Numbered from the stretch's first letter, positions 48,706 through 60,073 are shown. The stretch is 64,000 nucleotides of DNA from Candidatus Didemnitutus mandela (GCA_002591725.1 NJAL01000003.1:267125-331124), one strand, 5' to 3'. Program-made: numbers and translations. Notes: a model not told the origin generated them from the letters alone.

Positions 48706-50040
48706 GCGCGCTGGCTTTTCGGTTTGACCATCAGGAGCGTGCCGAGACTGGTTGCATTCGAGCTTGTGGTAACGCAGAGTGTTGTCTTAATTGAACGAGA
48801 ACGTTTGATATAGTTCGTCCGTTTTGGCGAGCAGCTGAATCGGCAAATGCGTTGCCTTGGTTGTGGCTTTAGGACGTTAACATCGTAGGCGCGGCTTAGC
48901 TTGTTGCCTACGCTCAGACTGACGTTGAAGACGACGCCGTTTCACTGTGACTGCTCCTGAGTGATTTCGCCCTCGCGATTGAGGGTTAGGCAACCCGATC
49001 AGGAAAAGGTCGGCGTTTTTTGTTTCTTTTCGCTAGCCTTGATCTGCTCGATTGGCGTGTGAGTTCAAACAAACTGATAGCCGCCGTGCGTGAACCCATC
49101 GAGCGGGACGTGCGTGTTGTTTTGTTTGAGGCGCTAGTACAGAAACGCGGCCCAGTCGTGCTGCTGGATTTGCATTGGGCGTTTTTACGGCATCGTCGAA
49201 CGTGTAGCTGACTTTATTCCCAACGGCCGTCAGTTGATGCCGAAAAAGGTGTGGGCAAAGTCGTCGAGCGAATACTTGTCGCCAGAGAGCTCGCGGAGGG
49301 AAGTGTCAACTATCGGGCTAGGCAAGCAGCCTTTCATTGTAGTAGTTTTCCGTGCCCTGAAAACTTGAGCGTAAGAAGGAAGTCATCATAATGGTTGTAG
49401 TGCTGGGCGCGAAAAAGATTCACCGCTTGGGCGGCGAGATTGCGATGGAGCTGCTTATCGGTGGCGGCCTTACAGCTGGCAGGAAGTTGCACGGAGGCGG
49501 TGAAGGAAATTTTGTGCGTGTGGTAGCCGGCGGGGTAGAGCGCGACAGCGTTCTACTTGAGATTGAGCATCTCCTCTGTAGTGACATGCGTTCTTGGGCG
49601 TCCTCGGTCGGTATCAGGGATTGAAAGGATAGCTCAAGCATTGAGACTCCAGTCGGCGTGTTGGCATTGAAGAAAAACGCGTCGATCGTATTGCGCTTCC
49701 AGGCGACCGTTTTTCCGTGGGCGGCAGATTTCATATTGGCTACCTTGGAAATCTGGTCGTGTGACACATGATTGCTCGGAAGCTATTCCGGATAAAGCAC
49801 GGCGAACGGCCCCTCGTAGTCGTACCCGGAATGGATTTTTCCCTGAAAAATCGGCGGGTGGCGTTGAAGACATTGATGGAGATGCCGGATGGTACTGGAC
49901 CATACGATATCACATTGCTCCGGGATCGAAACCGCTTTCGAAAAAAAAGAAACGATCGGAGAGGGAGAAACCGAGGGCAATAAACAATAAAAGGGGCGAT
50001 ATGGAACGGCTTTATTTGTGGAGAAGAGCGGGACAAACAT
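48706..50040 (-). pseudogene. M61-family (glycyl aminopeptidase-like) peptidase remnant
   Basis: Minus-strand blocks: GPFAVLYPELPSNH near 49800, KTVAWKRNTIDAFFFNANTPTGVSMLELSFQSL near 49640-49710 (N-terminal beta domain of M61), MLNLKWNAVALYPAGY-like and SFTASVQLPA-like frames near 49500, HYNHYDDFLLTLKF near 49390 where the family shows HYDHYDFLL, and a PDZ/C-terminal tail near 48750-49000. The GLEHHxS zinc motif could not be found. Dead and partly deleted. Confidence 0.65.
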
Positions 50041-50115
50041 GGCGTTTCATATCCTGCTGCTGCGAAGCGGAATCAGATAGACAAATGCGCTGGCTCCCGG
50101 ACGATATTGCAAGTT

Positions 50116-50772
50116 ATGGACCAACTTACCTGCCTCTTTGAAAAGAACAAAGCTTGGGCGGAAAAAATTCAGCAACACGATCCGTTTTTTTTAAAAAAGC
50201 TTGCGCAACAACAAACGCCAGAATACCTATGGATTGGTTGCTCTGACAGCCGTGTGCCGGCGAGTGAAATAATTGGACTCCTTCCAGGCGAAATTTTTGT
50301 CCACCGAAATATTGCCAACGTTGTCGTGCATGCCGACCTAAACTGCCTTTCGGTGATCCAATTCGCCGTGGATATGTTGAAAGTCAAGCATATCATGGTT
50401 GTTGGCCACTATGGCTGTGGTGGTGTGCTGGCAACTCTGCAATGCCGGCGTGTTGGCTTGGCAGACAACTGGTTGCGCCATGTGCAGGACGTAAAAGTAA
50501 AACACGAGAATCTCCTGTGCGCTGTGCCAGAAAGCGCTTTGCGCGAGAATCGCTTTGTGGAACTTAATGTGATCGAACAGGTGGCAAACGTGGCGGCGAC
50601 TACGATTGTGCAGGATGCCTGGGCGCGGGGACAGCCGCTCTCCGTCCACGGCTGGGTTTACGGATTAAATGACGGCAGGTTACGCAATCTCAACACGACT
50701 GCGAGCAGTCCCGATCAAGCGCACGTTGCTTACAAAGGGGCGATCGAGGCGTTTGCAAGCTGTGTGCCCTGA
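50116..50772 (+). CDS. can: Beta-class carbonic anhydrase
   Basis: Interconverts CO2 and bicarbonate in the cytoplasm, supplying bicarbonate to carboxylases. It has 218 residues and is full length. Zinc ligands are Cys42 in GCSDSRVP (with the Asp44-Arg46 dyad), His98 and Cys101 in VVGHYGCGGV. HRNIANVV and HGWVYGLNDGRL are the other family blocks. The start is the ATG at 50116; the frame extends to 50107 with no support. It is the only intact gene between 47.2 and 56.6 kb. Confidence 0.94.
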   Translation: MDQLTCLFEKNKAWAEKIQQHDPFFLKKLAQQQTPEYLWIGCSDSRVPASEIIGLLPGEIFVHRNIANVVVHADLNCLSVIQFAVDMLKVKHIMVVGHYGCGGVLATLQCRRVGLADNWLRHVQDVKVKHENLLCAVPESALRENRFVELNVIEQVANVAATTIVQDAWARGQPLSVHGWVYGLNDGRLRNLNTTASSPDQAHVAYKGAIEAFASCVP

Positions 50773-50774
50773 CG

Positions 50775-51760
50775 TTCGTAGCCACAGATACATCAACGCA
50801 GCAGTTGCCCGATAATTAGTGAATGTCAGCCCATGAGATAGGCTTCGGAAGCAGGTTTCAAGCCGGACGGCTTGGCATGAGCGACGAGGCAGTGCTGGGT
50901 ACTGACGCAGTACACTCGAGTGCGGCTGCGTTTGTTGGTGATCGATCGGCAGTCCTTCATCATGCCTCATGATCTTCTGTGCGGTGCTATCCCAGTTAAA
51001 AACGATATCGAGCATGCTCACCACACGTGTTGCCGGGAGCGACAAACTTTCCACGAGTAACATAACGTTCACCCTGCCGCCGATGAGAAATTAGGTATCT
51101 AACGATTGAAAGCGGGATTTGTCGGTACAGACAGTGGAAAGGTTGCTGCGCAACCACTCCGCGTCTTTGTAATTGTGTCTTCCACTTGGTCTTCGGCGGT
51201 TCGGCCGTTGGCAAAAATTGTCCAGCTGCGATGAGCGGACATAATATTAAACTATGTAAGCTTTCAGGGGGCTGAGTCGACGGGAGGTAATTTTTGTGGT
51301 ATCAGTGCTTTGCTTTTCGAACACGGCGACTTGGTCCGGTGTTTGTGGCCCACTACCGGCAATTGTAGGAGCGTTCGTAGAGGTTGCAGTCGATAAAATC
51401 GATGTTTGTAAGTGCGAGGTCAGCGAGGCGGATGCCGCGGACGTTGGTGCCGAACTGGTGGCTGATTTCCGCTAGTTCGCTTACAAAACTATTGGTTTCA
51501 CTCTTAATGTGCTGGGTGGTTTGCTGGCTGCGGCTAGGGAAAGTCGCCACCTTCTGCTCCACGATACCTAACAAGCTATTTATTTATTGAGCCTGTGATA
51601 GCCGGATCTGGAGGTTGATGCACACTGGCGATTAGATCGAATCTGCTGATTTCAATGTACACTTTGGAAAAAGATTGACCTTTTCATCGCTGGCCTTCTC
51701 GAGCTTGAGATCAACCTGGATGCGAATGGCATAGTTATTGTTTCGGAGAGATATTTAGAA
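50775..51760 (-). pseudogene. Cache-type sensory/chemoreceptor protein remnant
   Basis: Minus-strand pieces resemble the periplasmic sensor part of methyl-accepting proteins: AEISHQFGTNVRGIRLADLALTNIDFIDCNLYERSYNCR near 51360-51480 (the LTNIDLIDxNLYERxCDVRWWATD pattern, then a stop), KDAEWLRSNLST near 51160, and SMLDIVFNWDSTAQKIM near 50975. The family is recognised by pattern only. Stops and frameshifts make it non-functional. Confidence 0.5.
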
Positions 51761-52009
51761 GAGACTTGGTCAGGTCTAGATGGGTATCGCGGATAGCAAA
51801 TTTTGTGGGGCCAATCGGCGGGTAGGATCGTGGATCATACACATACAAAGGAATAGAAGATAGAGCGCATAGAAACTGAGAACGTTTAGTAGAATACCAA
51901 CCTAAAATTCGAATTGCAGTCGTAGAAATAACACAATCAGCAGGCTTTTTTTCTTCAGTGCGGAGTGATAATTCTTTTTTTACTGAAGCAAGGTACATTA
52001 ACTGGAATT

Positions 52010-52640
52010 GAAAGTGTTGGTGGCTGAGCGTCTCGTTGGCGAGTTTTTTCCGGCATCAGTCAGTTTTCTGCCTTCCCAATTTTTCGAAGATGCTGGCACT
52101 CTTTTCCTTAACAGCCCCGGTGGTGTTCGTAGGAAGGATGATGACCTTGGAATTAAATATTCCTTTGGGCGATAAAGAACAGGGCTTCGGCCTCGCAGGG
52201 CGATAGATTGAATTGGCGTTCAAGCAGTGCTACGGGAGGAGCTAGCTCTTCTCAAACAGCAGGCTCGCGCACCAAGTATCGTTTATTTCAGTGAAGCGTC
52301 GCATACGGATGCGGCTGTTCGTGGCGGTGTGGGCGGCTGTAGCAGCTTCGTGAAATAGTCGATCGCGCTGGCGTCGAGGCCAGCGGCTTTGTTAACCGTT
52401 TCGCCGAAGACCGCTACAAAGATAGTTAAAACCTCGCGCGTGTTGGTGCTGGCTTTGAGTATCCGGCAAGTTTCGATTTCGTCGAGCCCGGGCATGAACA
52501 TATCGAGGAGGGTGAGCTGATCGGCGAAACGAGGGACATGCTCGCCACCCTCGGCAAGCGGCAGGCGGCAACTGGTCTGCGCTGATGGCGTTGGGAAGGA
52601 TTATTAGATTATTGGGAAAATCGCAAACGATGAGGAGTCG
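52010..52640 (-). pseudogene. Response regulator with LuxR-type DNA-binding domain, remnant
   Basis: An open piece (52283-52501) carries the receiver end: MFMPGLDEIETCRILKAS, where LLDMFMPGLD-like sequence holds the phosphoacceptor aspartate region, TIFVAVFGETVNKAAGLDASAIDYFTKLLQP with the conserved lysine. Below it in other frames are SPCEAEALFFIAQRN and SASIFEKLG, matching LTPREAEVLxWIAxGKxNKEI and HVxxIFEKLGVxNRT of the LuxR helix-turn-helix. It lies just upstream of the sensory remnant on the same strand, so both were probably one signalling locus. Confidence 0.68.
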
Positions 52641-53204
52641 TATTCACACTGCTGGTGGAGGTGATTGTTGAAGCGTTGCGCGAATCCAGTCGTGTAACGT
52701 CGGCATCCGGGCATGCCCGGAAAAGTTTTTGAGGGCATCGAAAAAATCCCTTCGGTTGGCGTATGTGTGCGGGTCGCGAACGCGGTGACGAGGTGGCGCA
52801 GGGCGGCGAAGTAGATGCTTCAAGCTGGATTGGCGAACAGGAATGACGAGGACACGGCTTTGTATGCCCAATCCAGACCGAGACTGTGGCCGGCCGATAG
52901 CGGCCATCAGGCTTTCCACGCAGGACTGCTTGATTTGAAAATCGTTGCGACTGGCGGCGATTTTTTTTGCGATCAATAGAGGAAAATTCTGGTGAAAGCT
53001 GCGATAAAACGAAAGCCGAGCAGGGCCAAATCAGAGGGGCAGCTGAATTGTGCAGGCGCGATGGCGGATTTGCCATTGTTGGGTTCAGCGATCACTGAAG
53101 CCGAACGGCACAAACAGGAAGCGGAGCACGCCGCGCGATTGACTTGTTTGTGGTCGACGGCGAAAATATAATATAAACTGGCAGTGGAGGGTTGGAAGGT
53201 GTGG
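52641..53204. other. Minus-strand open pieces without a recognised family
   Basis: Frames at 52644-52976 and 52609-53076 (minus) look protein-like (for example TYANRRDFFDALKNFSGH, MPTLHDWIRATLQQS) but I cannot name a family. Probably another decayed gene. Confidence 0.3.
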
Positions 53205-53890
53205 CGGGGTGACGCAGATTGTATTTGCCGGCGAGCTCGGTGGGAAATTTGCTTGCCAGATAAAACTCGAAATCCCTGTCGGCGAATTCGCGGGCTACAT
53301 TTTGGATCTGGACAGCACATTGGTGAATACGATGCCAATGTGCTACTGCACTTGGAGCAAAGCAATGCAGCTGGCTGGGCTGAAGAAGGAGCTAATCGAA
53401 AATTTGTTTTATTTGCTCGGTGTTGTGTCGATGCAGAAGGTTGCGGAGTTATTTTGCCAGCACCTATCAGCACCTATTGGTTCACGGTGGATACCGATAA
53501 CGCCTTCTACGAGAAGAAAGCGCTTTTTATTCAGTTGCAGCCGGAGAGTAAAATTGCCACGAGTCAGTGTTGGTTTTCTCGAAAAAGGGATACAGAAAAA
53601 GATGCTAAGTGTGGCTTTGGGTGGAACGAGGGTGATTGTGTGACACACATTGGAATTAATGGAGCTGACCAAGTTGTCTCATATCGTGGTGACGCCGAAG
53701 GACGTGACTCATGGCAAGCCGGTGTCTAATATCTTTTTCTGGCAGCCCCAAAGAGGGGGGCAGCCGAAGCTGTGGCGGCACTGGACGATGCGGAGTTCGT
53801 TGCTCGTTGTCACACTGAAAATCACTCTGGGTTGCGGCAACTGGAGGAAGGGATATTGGTTGCAATTTTTTTAACTCTGGTGTCCACCAT
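53205..53890 (+). pseudogene. HAD-superfamily phosphatase (beta-phosphoglucomutase-like) remnant
   Basis: Plus-strand open piece with FAGYILDLDSTLVNTMPM (the DxDGTLxDT nucleophile motif with Gly changed to Ser), WSKAMQLAGLKKELIENLFYLLG and KVAELFCQH. Then, in other frames, SVALGGTRVIV (the S/T motif), LELMELTKL, and VTPKDVTHGKPVSNIFFWQPQR (the GKPxPDxFLxAAxR lysine motif). Frame changes separate the pieces. It was probably a sugar-phosphate phosphatase or mutase. Confidence 0.75.
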
Positions 53891-54399
53891 GAACTTAATC
53901 CCAAACTCACGGGACAGGTTCGGGCTGATCATATCCAATGTAGATTTTTAAATAACCCTAACGAGGATAGCTTTTCTTGCGAGCACATAAAGAATCGCTT
54001 ATACAATTTTTCAAAAAATCAACGCTGACCAGGACACCTCTAATAACGACTTTTCTAGCTTCGGGAAGCTAGTGATTCAACACTAAAGATGTCGAATCTA
54101 ATTGCCGGCTTTGTCAATCAGCTTTTCAGCTAAATGATCGGTTCTCTGAATTAGTTTCGCAGCATTGCGTTTATTCCAGAATTAGAAGATTGGATTTATT
54201 GAGTCCACTGTGTGAGAAGGCGGCTGAAACTGCTTGGCGGATCTCTGAAAAATACGCCTAACTTGCAAGAGTGATGAAGGCAAAGCGGAGATTTTTATCA
54301 TTAACACCGATGATCTTATAGATGGTGGCTCAACCAGACAACCAGGGCTTGGCTACTCCTAAAAACAATCTGATCTTTATGCCAGGGACGCCTTCTCTG

Positions 54400-56540
54400 G
54401 TTCATGTACTTCTAGTTCCTCCTTAAGAACGAAAAATCAGTAGTGTTTGTGGCTACGCTTTACTAGGACAGTAGTTACAGTGTTTACGGTGCTGTTGTTA
54501 TGGCGAAACGGCGGGTCCATCGCGGTTTTCAGGATTACATGCTTATCTTGCGGGAATGCACCTAATATATCATATAATCCTTACCGTTTTAATTCTCGTT
54601 TTCTCCTCTGCGCTGATCTTGAAACTTAGCCAAACCAAAAGCTATTAATCCACGGCCGGTATGTAGGTCTTTTCCGGCCGGAGTAGGTGATTATCTAGAT
54701 TCAAGGTGTTTCAGGGTTTTGCTGATAAATAAACTGTTTATGATAAACATTTTTAAATGATAACTCCATCGTATTCGAGAGTGTCTTTATTGTTCAAGCC
54801 GTAGCTGATCTTCTTTCGGGCGAGGACCTGAATTAGTTCTTTGCTTCCGTATCGCAGTAACGATACCAATGGGGAACCAAGTTAATGCAGTTGTGGCTAC
54901 GATTATTTACACAAAGAGGAAGGTCATACCAGTTTAGTTCAACCTTACAGCCTTATTATCTAAATCTAGTATGAGCACCCTGTGGCCCTTATGAGCACCC
55001 TGTGGCCCTTTGATGGCCGCTAAGATTGCCGACCTTTTTTCTCACGAATGTATCGAGCCACAGTGCTCGGCAGTGTATCGAGAAATCGATAAAGACTTTC
55101 GACTTATCTGAAGGTTCGCGCCGATTAGCAACAGAAACGTGCCGAGAAGCTCGCTCTCAACCTCCAAGATTACTGCAAAAAGAAAACCTGGTCTCGCTCG
55201 GCCAGTGCAAAGACATCGTTATGGGAAAACTGAAGGCGTTGAATCTCCAAGTTGCTTACCCAGGCTATAGCAATATTAATATTAAAAGATTCTGAAATTC
55301 AGTGGAAACAAGTGGAGGGTCATTGCGCTACCCCGTTGGCACTGTTCGATCTCAATTTTTTTCCCAGCTACTTGCTACGGAGCTGGTGCAACAAATTGCG
55401 GCGTAGAAAATTGTCGTCGCCAAGCTTCGCTGGGTATTACCGTGGTCGCTATTCGAAAATGATCTAGGTAGTCAATCCCCTATTCCAAGCCGAATACGAA
55501 CTCAGCCGGGCGCTTGATACCACAGCAGGCTGCGGCCTAGTCCGAATACCAAAACTCCAAGCGCAACGACGAAGACACGCGCGCTTTGCTTGCCAAGAAG
55601 GAAGCTGAATCCCCTCGAACCCGACTTTGCTTCGATTAAGTACTCTAATTTTTCATGATCTTCGTAATAACGAGCAACCTTTTGATAACACTCTTGTCCG
55701 CATGAAAGAGCCATCGATGGCTAGCACCATCGAGCCCCGAAATGTCCGCGTAGCTGACTCTGCCACATCGGCATTGAATCCCGCTTTCTTGGATGTGATG
55801 CTCTATCTCGCTCTCGGTGCCTTTGGGCTCTGGAGCTTGGTTCAGCTTTGGCACTTTTATGGCTTACATCGATGACCGAATAAAAATTTCGTTCGATATT
55901 GAATCCTTAATAGGCCTTTCTCCCCATTGAGATCGCTCGTTAACCTAAGTGCATAGAGCATACCGGAAAAGGCGCAGATCGTTATCAACAATCAGGGTAG
56001 ACAAGTAGCCGAGTTTTTCTCATACTTTATCTTGCTTTGCGTTTGAAATGGCAAAAGCTAAAATGCGTAAGCGATGCTCGCTGCCAGCACAATTTCCGGA
56101 AAAGACAAGTGCTTCGTCACAGCTAGTCTTGACCTCACGTTTGTTTCGCACGGCGAAATGGTCGTCGTTATCGATTGAAATCTCCATAAACTGAAAACCA
56201 ATAAATCATTTCGCATCGAGAAACTCAGAGAGGTTGTGGTGTTTGCTCCGGCGAAGCGACAATTGGTCTAGTTGTTGTCAAAAGTTCGCAGCCTAATCTC
56301 GACATCATTCCGGCAGACGGCTACGTCAAAAGTCCGACCAAGGTTCTTAACAGCAAAAGCTTTGATTGTTTTTCTTTCGGATCTGCGCAAGCTCTATGAT
56401 TGTGTCATTATTGATACTTTGCTGCTCTCCGCCTCCTCGAAGCGAATGTGCCGTTTCCCAGGGGGTGCTAATAGCATTAAATACCTTAGTTTCAGGCTAC
56501 TATTGCACGCAATACTTAATAATTTAATACTTACTTAATA
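54400..56540 (+). pseudogene. Exopolysaccharide tyrosine autokinase (Wzz-kinase fusion) remnant
   Basis: A long plus-strand relic of the membrane kinase that controls capsule/exopolysaccharide chain length. The N-terminal part is nearly unreadable. From 55730 the order is clear: NVRVADSATSALNPAFLDV, a membrane segment LYLALGAFGLWSL, IDDRIKISFDIESLIGL near 55870, KDKCFVTASLDLTFVSHGEMVVVIDWNL near 56105 (P-loop region degraded, Walker A' aspartate kept), then LDIIP and DLRKLYDCVIIDT near 56375 (Walker B). Many stops and frame changes. No other capsule gene is visible. Confidence 0.68.
54971..55010. repeat. 20-bp perfect tandem duplication (2 copies)
   Basis: The unit ATGAGCACCCTGTGGCCCTT occurs twice head to tail inside the eroded tyrosine-kinase region. 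Confidence 0.95.
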
Positions 56541-56621
56541 CTAATACTATGACAAGTGTTATAAAGACTTTTAAATCCTTGCGGTGAGGCAGGACGAGGA
56601 GTCGATATACTAATCAATCAA

Positions 56622-57626
56622 TTAGTGGTCGGATTTTTTCGCTGCTGCCCGTTTTAACCGGTCATTGATAGCCTTACCGAGCGTACCGGCATAGGCTGGC
56701 GCGCGTTCGATGATGATCTCCGCAAAGCCTCGCTCGTCCAGTTCTCGCAAACACGCGTAGAGCCGGTGGGCGGCCTCTTGTTCGCTACCGCGAAGCGAAA
56801 GCCAGAAGCAACTATGGGCTGGCGGATTGGCTGGTTGGCGCCAAAAAACAAGCGCTTGCGCGGGCGGGGTATTTGTGCGCAAATTAGTGCTAATTTTTGT
56901 TACAAGTCTCACAGAGCTGCGTGGGCTGTAGTGTTGCGGCAGCAACCCCGGTGTGAATACTTGCCGCGACGAGCTATTTGTTTTAATTTCGTGAGGTAGG
57001 CCAACTTGTTGGAGTTCCCGTGACAAGTCATCTGCGGAAATCGCTCCTGGGCGCAGGAGCCGGAATCCCCGTGGGTTACTTACGTCTACAATGGTCGACT
57101 CGAGACCGATTGCACAGGCTCCGCCATCTAGGATAAAGGGAATTCGGTTTTTCAACCCTGCGAATACGTGTTCTGCCTTGGTCGGGCTAACATAGCCAAA
57201 AGGGTTCGCGCTTGGCGCTGCGAGCAAACACTTGGCGGCGCGCAGAATTTTTTGTGCGAGTGGATGTGATGGTGCCCGCACAGCCACGGTGGCTTGGCCC
57301 GAAGTAACGATTGCTGGCACGACCAGACGTTTTGGCAGTACAAGTGTCAGAGGGCCCGGCCAAAATGCTCGCGCAAGAGCTGTGGCCGAGTTACCGAAAA
57401 AAGCTAGTTTTCGAGCCGCCTCTAGGCCGACTACATGAACGATTAAAGGGTCGGTTGTCGGCCGGTGCTTGGCTTGAAAAATCCTTTGACAAGCTCGTGG
57501 ATCGAGCGCGTTTGCTGCAAGGCCGTAAACCGTTTCCGTTGGAATGGCTACAAGCTGACCTTTGCGCAAAGCTTGTCCGAGTTTCTGTAAATTTTCAGCT
57601 GTAGGCGGAAGCACACGGGTTTTCAT
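56622..57626 (-). CDS. tsaC: L-threonylcarbamoyladenylate synthase (Sua5/TsaC type)
   Basis: Makes the activated threonylcarbamoyl used for t6A at position 37 of ANN-reading tRNAs, an essential translation-fidelity modification. It has 334 residues, longer than E. coli TsaC, with the YrdC domain followed by a Sua5 C-terminal domain. Landmarks are IPTETVYGLAANAL, AKHRPTTDPLIVHV, FWPGPLTLVLPK, VAVRAPSHPLAQKIL, LAAPSANPFGYVSPTKA, LESTIVDVS and LRPGAIS. The Sua5 linker shows FTPGLLPQHYSPRS. It starts at the ATG at 57626, 58 bases after rpsR on the same strand, so the two may be cotranscribed. Intact. Confidence 0.93.
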   Translation of the reverse strand: MKTRVLPPTAENLQKLGQALRKGQLVAIPTETVYGLAANALDPRACQRIFQAKHRPTTDPLIVHVVGLEAARKLAFFGNSATALARAFWPGPLTLVLPKRLVVPAIVTSGQATVAVRAPSHPLAQKILRAAKCLLAAPSANPFGYVSPTKAEHVFAGLKNRIPFILDGGACAIGLESTIVDVSNPRGFRLLRPGAISADDLSRELQQVGLPHEIKTNSSSRQVFTPGLLPQHYSPRSSVRLVTKISTNLRTNTPPAQALVFWRQPANPPAHSCFWLSLRGSEQEAAHRLYACLRELDERGFAEIIIERAPAYAGTLGKAINDRLKRAAAKKSDH

Positions 57627-57684
57627 GGTTCTAAAAAAGCTGAAAAAAATGTTCCAGCTTAATTAAAAACAGGATCGCTGGTAC

Positions 57685-57879
57685 TTACTGCATCATTAGC
57701 ATCTGACGGGCGCGTTTGATCTGTTTAGTGACCTTACGCTGCTGCGCCGAAGAAATACCCGTATATTTACGAGGAAGAATTTTCCCGGTTTCGGTAACGT
57801 ATTTGGACATCAGATGTGGGCTCGTTATCGGGATCTCGTCCGGGCTGAAAGTGTAAGACTTCTGTTCGTCACTACTCAT
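57685..57879 (-). CDS. rpsR: 30S ribosomal protein S18 (bS18)
   Basis: Small-subunit ribosomal protein near the platform. The ATG at 57879 gives 64 residues; a GTG at 57906 would give 73, but the extra residues (FPHYFFKF) do not look like S18. The conserved core [19 protein letters not shown] and the basic tail [12 protein letters not shown] are present. It is short compared with the usual 75-90 residues because the N-terminus is brief, not because of truncation of the core. No rpsF or ssb lies next to it, unlike in many bacteria. Confidence 0.92.
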   Translation of the reverse strand: MSSDEQKSYTFSPDEIPITSPHLMSKYVTETGKILPRKYTGISSAQQRKVTKQIKRARQMLMMQ

Positions 57880-57975
57880 AAATTTAAAAAAATAATGCGG
57901 GAACACTTGTCTTTGTCAACGGATATTTTGAGATTTTCTATAATCTTGCCGCGCTGGCCAAAAAAAACTAAATTA

Positions 57976-58051
57976 GTCCTCGTAGCTCAACTGGATAGAG
58001 CAGCGGTTTCCTAAACCGCCTATCCCGGTTCAAGTCCGGGCGGGGGCACCA
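57976..58051 (+). tRNA. tRNA-Arg (CCT anticodon)
   Basis: Complete cloverleaf: acceptor GTCCTCG pairs with CGGGGGC (with G-T pairs), anticodon loop TTTCCTAA with CCT, T-arm GGTTCAAGTCC, and an encoded 3' CCA (58049-58051). It reads AGG codons. Confidence 0.95.
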
Positions 58052-58199
58052 GCAAGTAGCAAGTTTTCTGTTGCTCTCATTCGAATTTTAGGCGTTAAGG
58101 CTCGTAACGCCTGAAAAAGCGGCTCTGTATTTCCAGAGTTTGTCTTTGGAGTCGTTCTTTCATGCCTGTGCTCTAGTTATGTTCTCCCTGTCGAGCAGT

Positions 58200-58430
58200 C
58201 GCTTTTAGTAACCATGTTTCATGGCGTTGCAGGTGCCTCTTTCTCGGGTTGGCACGAGTAAGCAGTAACACGAGCCCGTCGGCGATGAAAGCGGTAATGG
58301 TAGCAATAGCTTTGGGCATTGAATTTCTACATTCCACTCCGGAATCGCCGAAAGTCCAACCTGCCGCTGTTTCGCACTCCGGGCAAGTGGCGCGCGGCTG
58401 TATTCTGCCAGCATACGCAAAACGACGGCT
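58200..58430 (-). pseudogene. NUDIX hydrolase, N-terminal fragment
   Basis: Minus-strand frames contain CPECETAAGWTFGDSGVECRN near 58360, the zinc-ribbon start of NudC-like/ADP-ribose NUDIX proteins with one cysteine pair altered. It is followed by AIATITAFIADGLVLLLTRAN, the first strands of the NUDIX domain. The NUDIX box itself (GX5EX7REUXEE) is missing, so this is a truncated relic. Confidence 0.6.
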
Positions 58431-58980
58431 TAGTTGGGTCGGGGGATGGCTTGCTCTCCCTTTACCTGGCGGAGCGCTGGGCGTCAACGTATTCAAATTC
58501 TCCTTTACGTGATAGATTAGCACATAATCGGGATATTAGAGCAGCAGGCTGTTTTGCAGCTGCTCATGCGCAACTCGGCCGCTGTCATTTGGTAACTGTT
58601 GCCGCGAGCATCGCAAACAGTGACGATGAGCCCGGTTTGTGCCTGTGTCCGACCTTGTCGACATTGTAGTTAGTTTTAACTCCCGGAGCCACTGCGGGTG
58701 TTTTTACAGCCTGCAATCGTTCGAATATCGGCTCCTATGGCTCCTATAATTGGTTCGGAGATCGCTTCATCCAAAGAGGGGTAGTGGGTTCCAACTAAAA
58801 CTGTAGAAGAAAACCTTATGGTATTGGTATTGCGCGAGAAGTCGCACCTCGATCTGGCTGGCGGCTTTCAACGACTACAATTTGCGCGGGTGGCTATTGC
58901 TGAGCACGAAAATTTTATGGTATGCAGCATAACTACATGGAGTCTTGCTTGCAAACAGGCTTTGGCACAACACTTCCGTT
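58431..58980. other. Spacer before aroC, nothing recognised
   Basis: Short frames only. A 9-bp perfect tandem duplication (GGCTCCTAT twice, about 58730-58747) lies here. Confidence 0.4.
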
Positions 58981-60072
58981 GTGCCCAGTTCCTTTGGCAA
59001 GCTTTTCACGATTTCCACTTGGGGCGAGAGCCACGGCCCGACGATCGGCGTTGTCATTGACGGCTGCCCGCCGCGCTTGCCGCTGGCGGAAGCTGATGTC
59101 CAAAAGGAACTTGATCGCCGTCGACCGTCGCAGAGCGATATTACCACGCCGCGCAATGAAGCCGATCAGGTGGAATTTCTCTCAGGTCTCTTCGAATCGA
59201 GAACTACTGGGCAGCCGCTCGCGATGCTTGTCCGCAATGGTGATGCGCAGCCGGAGGCCTACACGGAGATGCGGGAGAAGTTTCGCCCGTCCCACGCTGA
59301 TTTTGTCTATCAAGCTAAATTTGGTATCCGCGATCATCGTGGTGGCGGCCGTTCCTCGGCGCGTGAAACGATCGGTCGCGTAGCCGCCGGTGCCGTGGCG
59401 AAAAAAATCCTTGCTGTTACTGGCGGTGTGGAGATACGTGCTTTTGTTACGCAAATCCACGACATTGTCGCGCCGCCCTTAACAACGTTTCCGGTATTTT
59501 CGGCAGTCGAATCCAATACGGTTCGTTGTCCGGATCCCGTCACGGCCGAAAAAATGATCGAGCGTATCAAGGTCATGCGCAGTCAGGGCGATTCTGTTGG
59601 CGGCGTGATTGAGTGCCGCGTGCGAAGCGTGCCCGCAGGGCTGGGCGAACCGGTGTTTGATCGCCTCGAGGCCGATCTGGCGAAGGCGATGCTTTCCCTG
59701 CCAGCGACCAAAGGTTTTGAGATTGGCAGCGGTTTCGCTAGCGCTGCGCAAAAGGGGTCCGAGCACAATGACATTTTTGTCCCCGGCAAATTGCCAACGA
59801 GCGTTCGCACGCCGACTAACCGTTCAGGCGGGGTACAAGGTGGCATCAGCAATGGCGAAGAAATTGTGTTCCGTGTCGCGTTCAAACCGACGGCAACGAT
59901 TTTACAGAAACAGGCGACGGTTGATCTCGCTGGCTATGCTACGAAGCTGTTGGCTTGTGGGCGCCATGATTCTTGTGTGGTGCCGCGTGCTGTTGTGATT
60001 GTGGAGGCAATGACGGCACTGGTGCTGATCGATCACTGGATGCGTCAGGCGGCACAAAATAGCGTTTTCTGA
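58981..60072 (+). CDS. aroC: Chorismate synthase
   Basis: Last step of the shikimate pathway, converting EPSP to chorismate with reduced FMN. It has 363 residues from GTG at 58981, which sets the protein just before the universal [17 protein letters not shown] start; the frame is open to 58945 but those residues do not belong. Landmarks are [42 protein letters not shown] with the FMN/EPSP-binding arginines, [30 protein letters not shown], and [15 protein letters not shown]. Complete and without frame breaks. It has no other shikimate or tryptophan genes as neighbours; trpA elsewhere in the window is dead. Confidence 0.94.
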   Translation: MPSSFGKLFTISTWGESHGPTIGVVIDGCPPRLPLAEADVQKELDRRRPSQSDITTPRNEADQVEFLSGLFESRTTGQPLAMLVRNGDAQPEAYTEMREKFRPSHADFVYQAKFGIRDHRGGGRSSARETIGRVAAGAVAKKILAVTGGVEIRAFVTQIHDIVAPPLTTFPVFSAVESNTVRCPDPVTAEKMIERIKVMRSQGDSVGGVIECRVRSVPAGLGEPVFDRLEADLAKAMLSLPATKGFEIGSGFASAAQKGSEHNDIFVPGKLPTSVRTPTNRSGGVQGGISNGEEIVFRVAFKPTATILQKQATVDLAGYATKLLACGRHDSCVVPRAVVIVEAMTALVLIDHWMRQAAQNSVF

Positions 60073-60073
60073 C

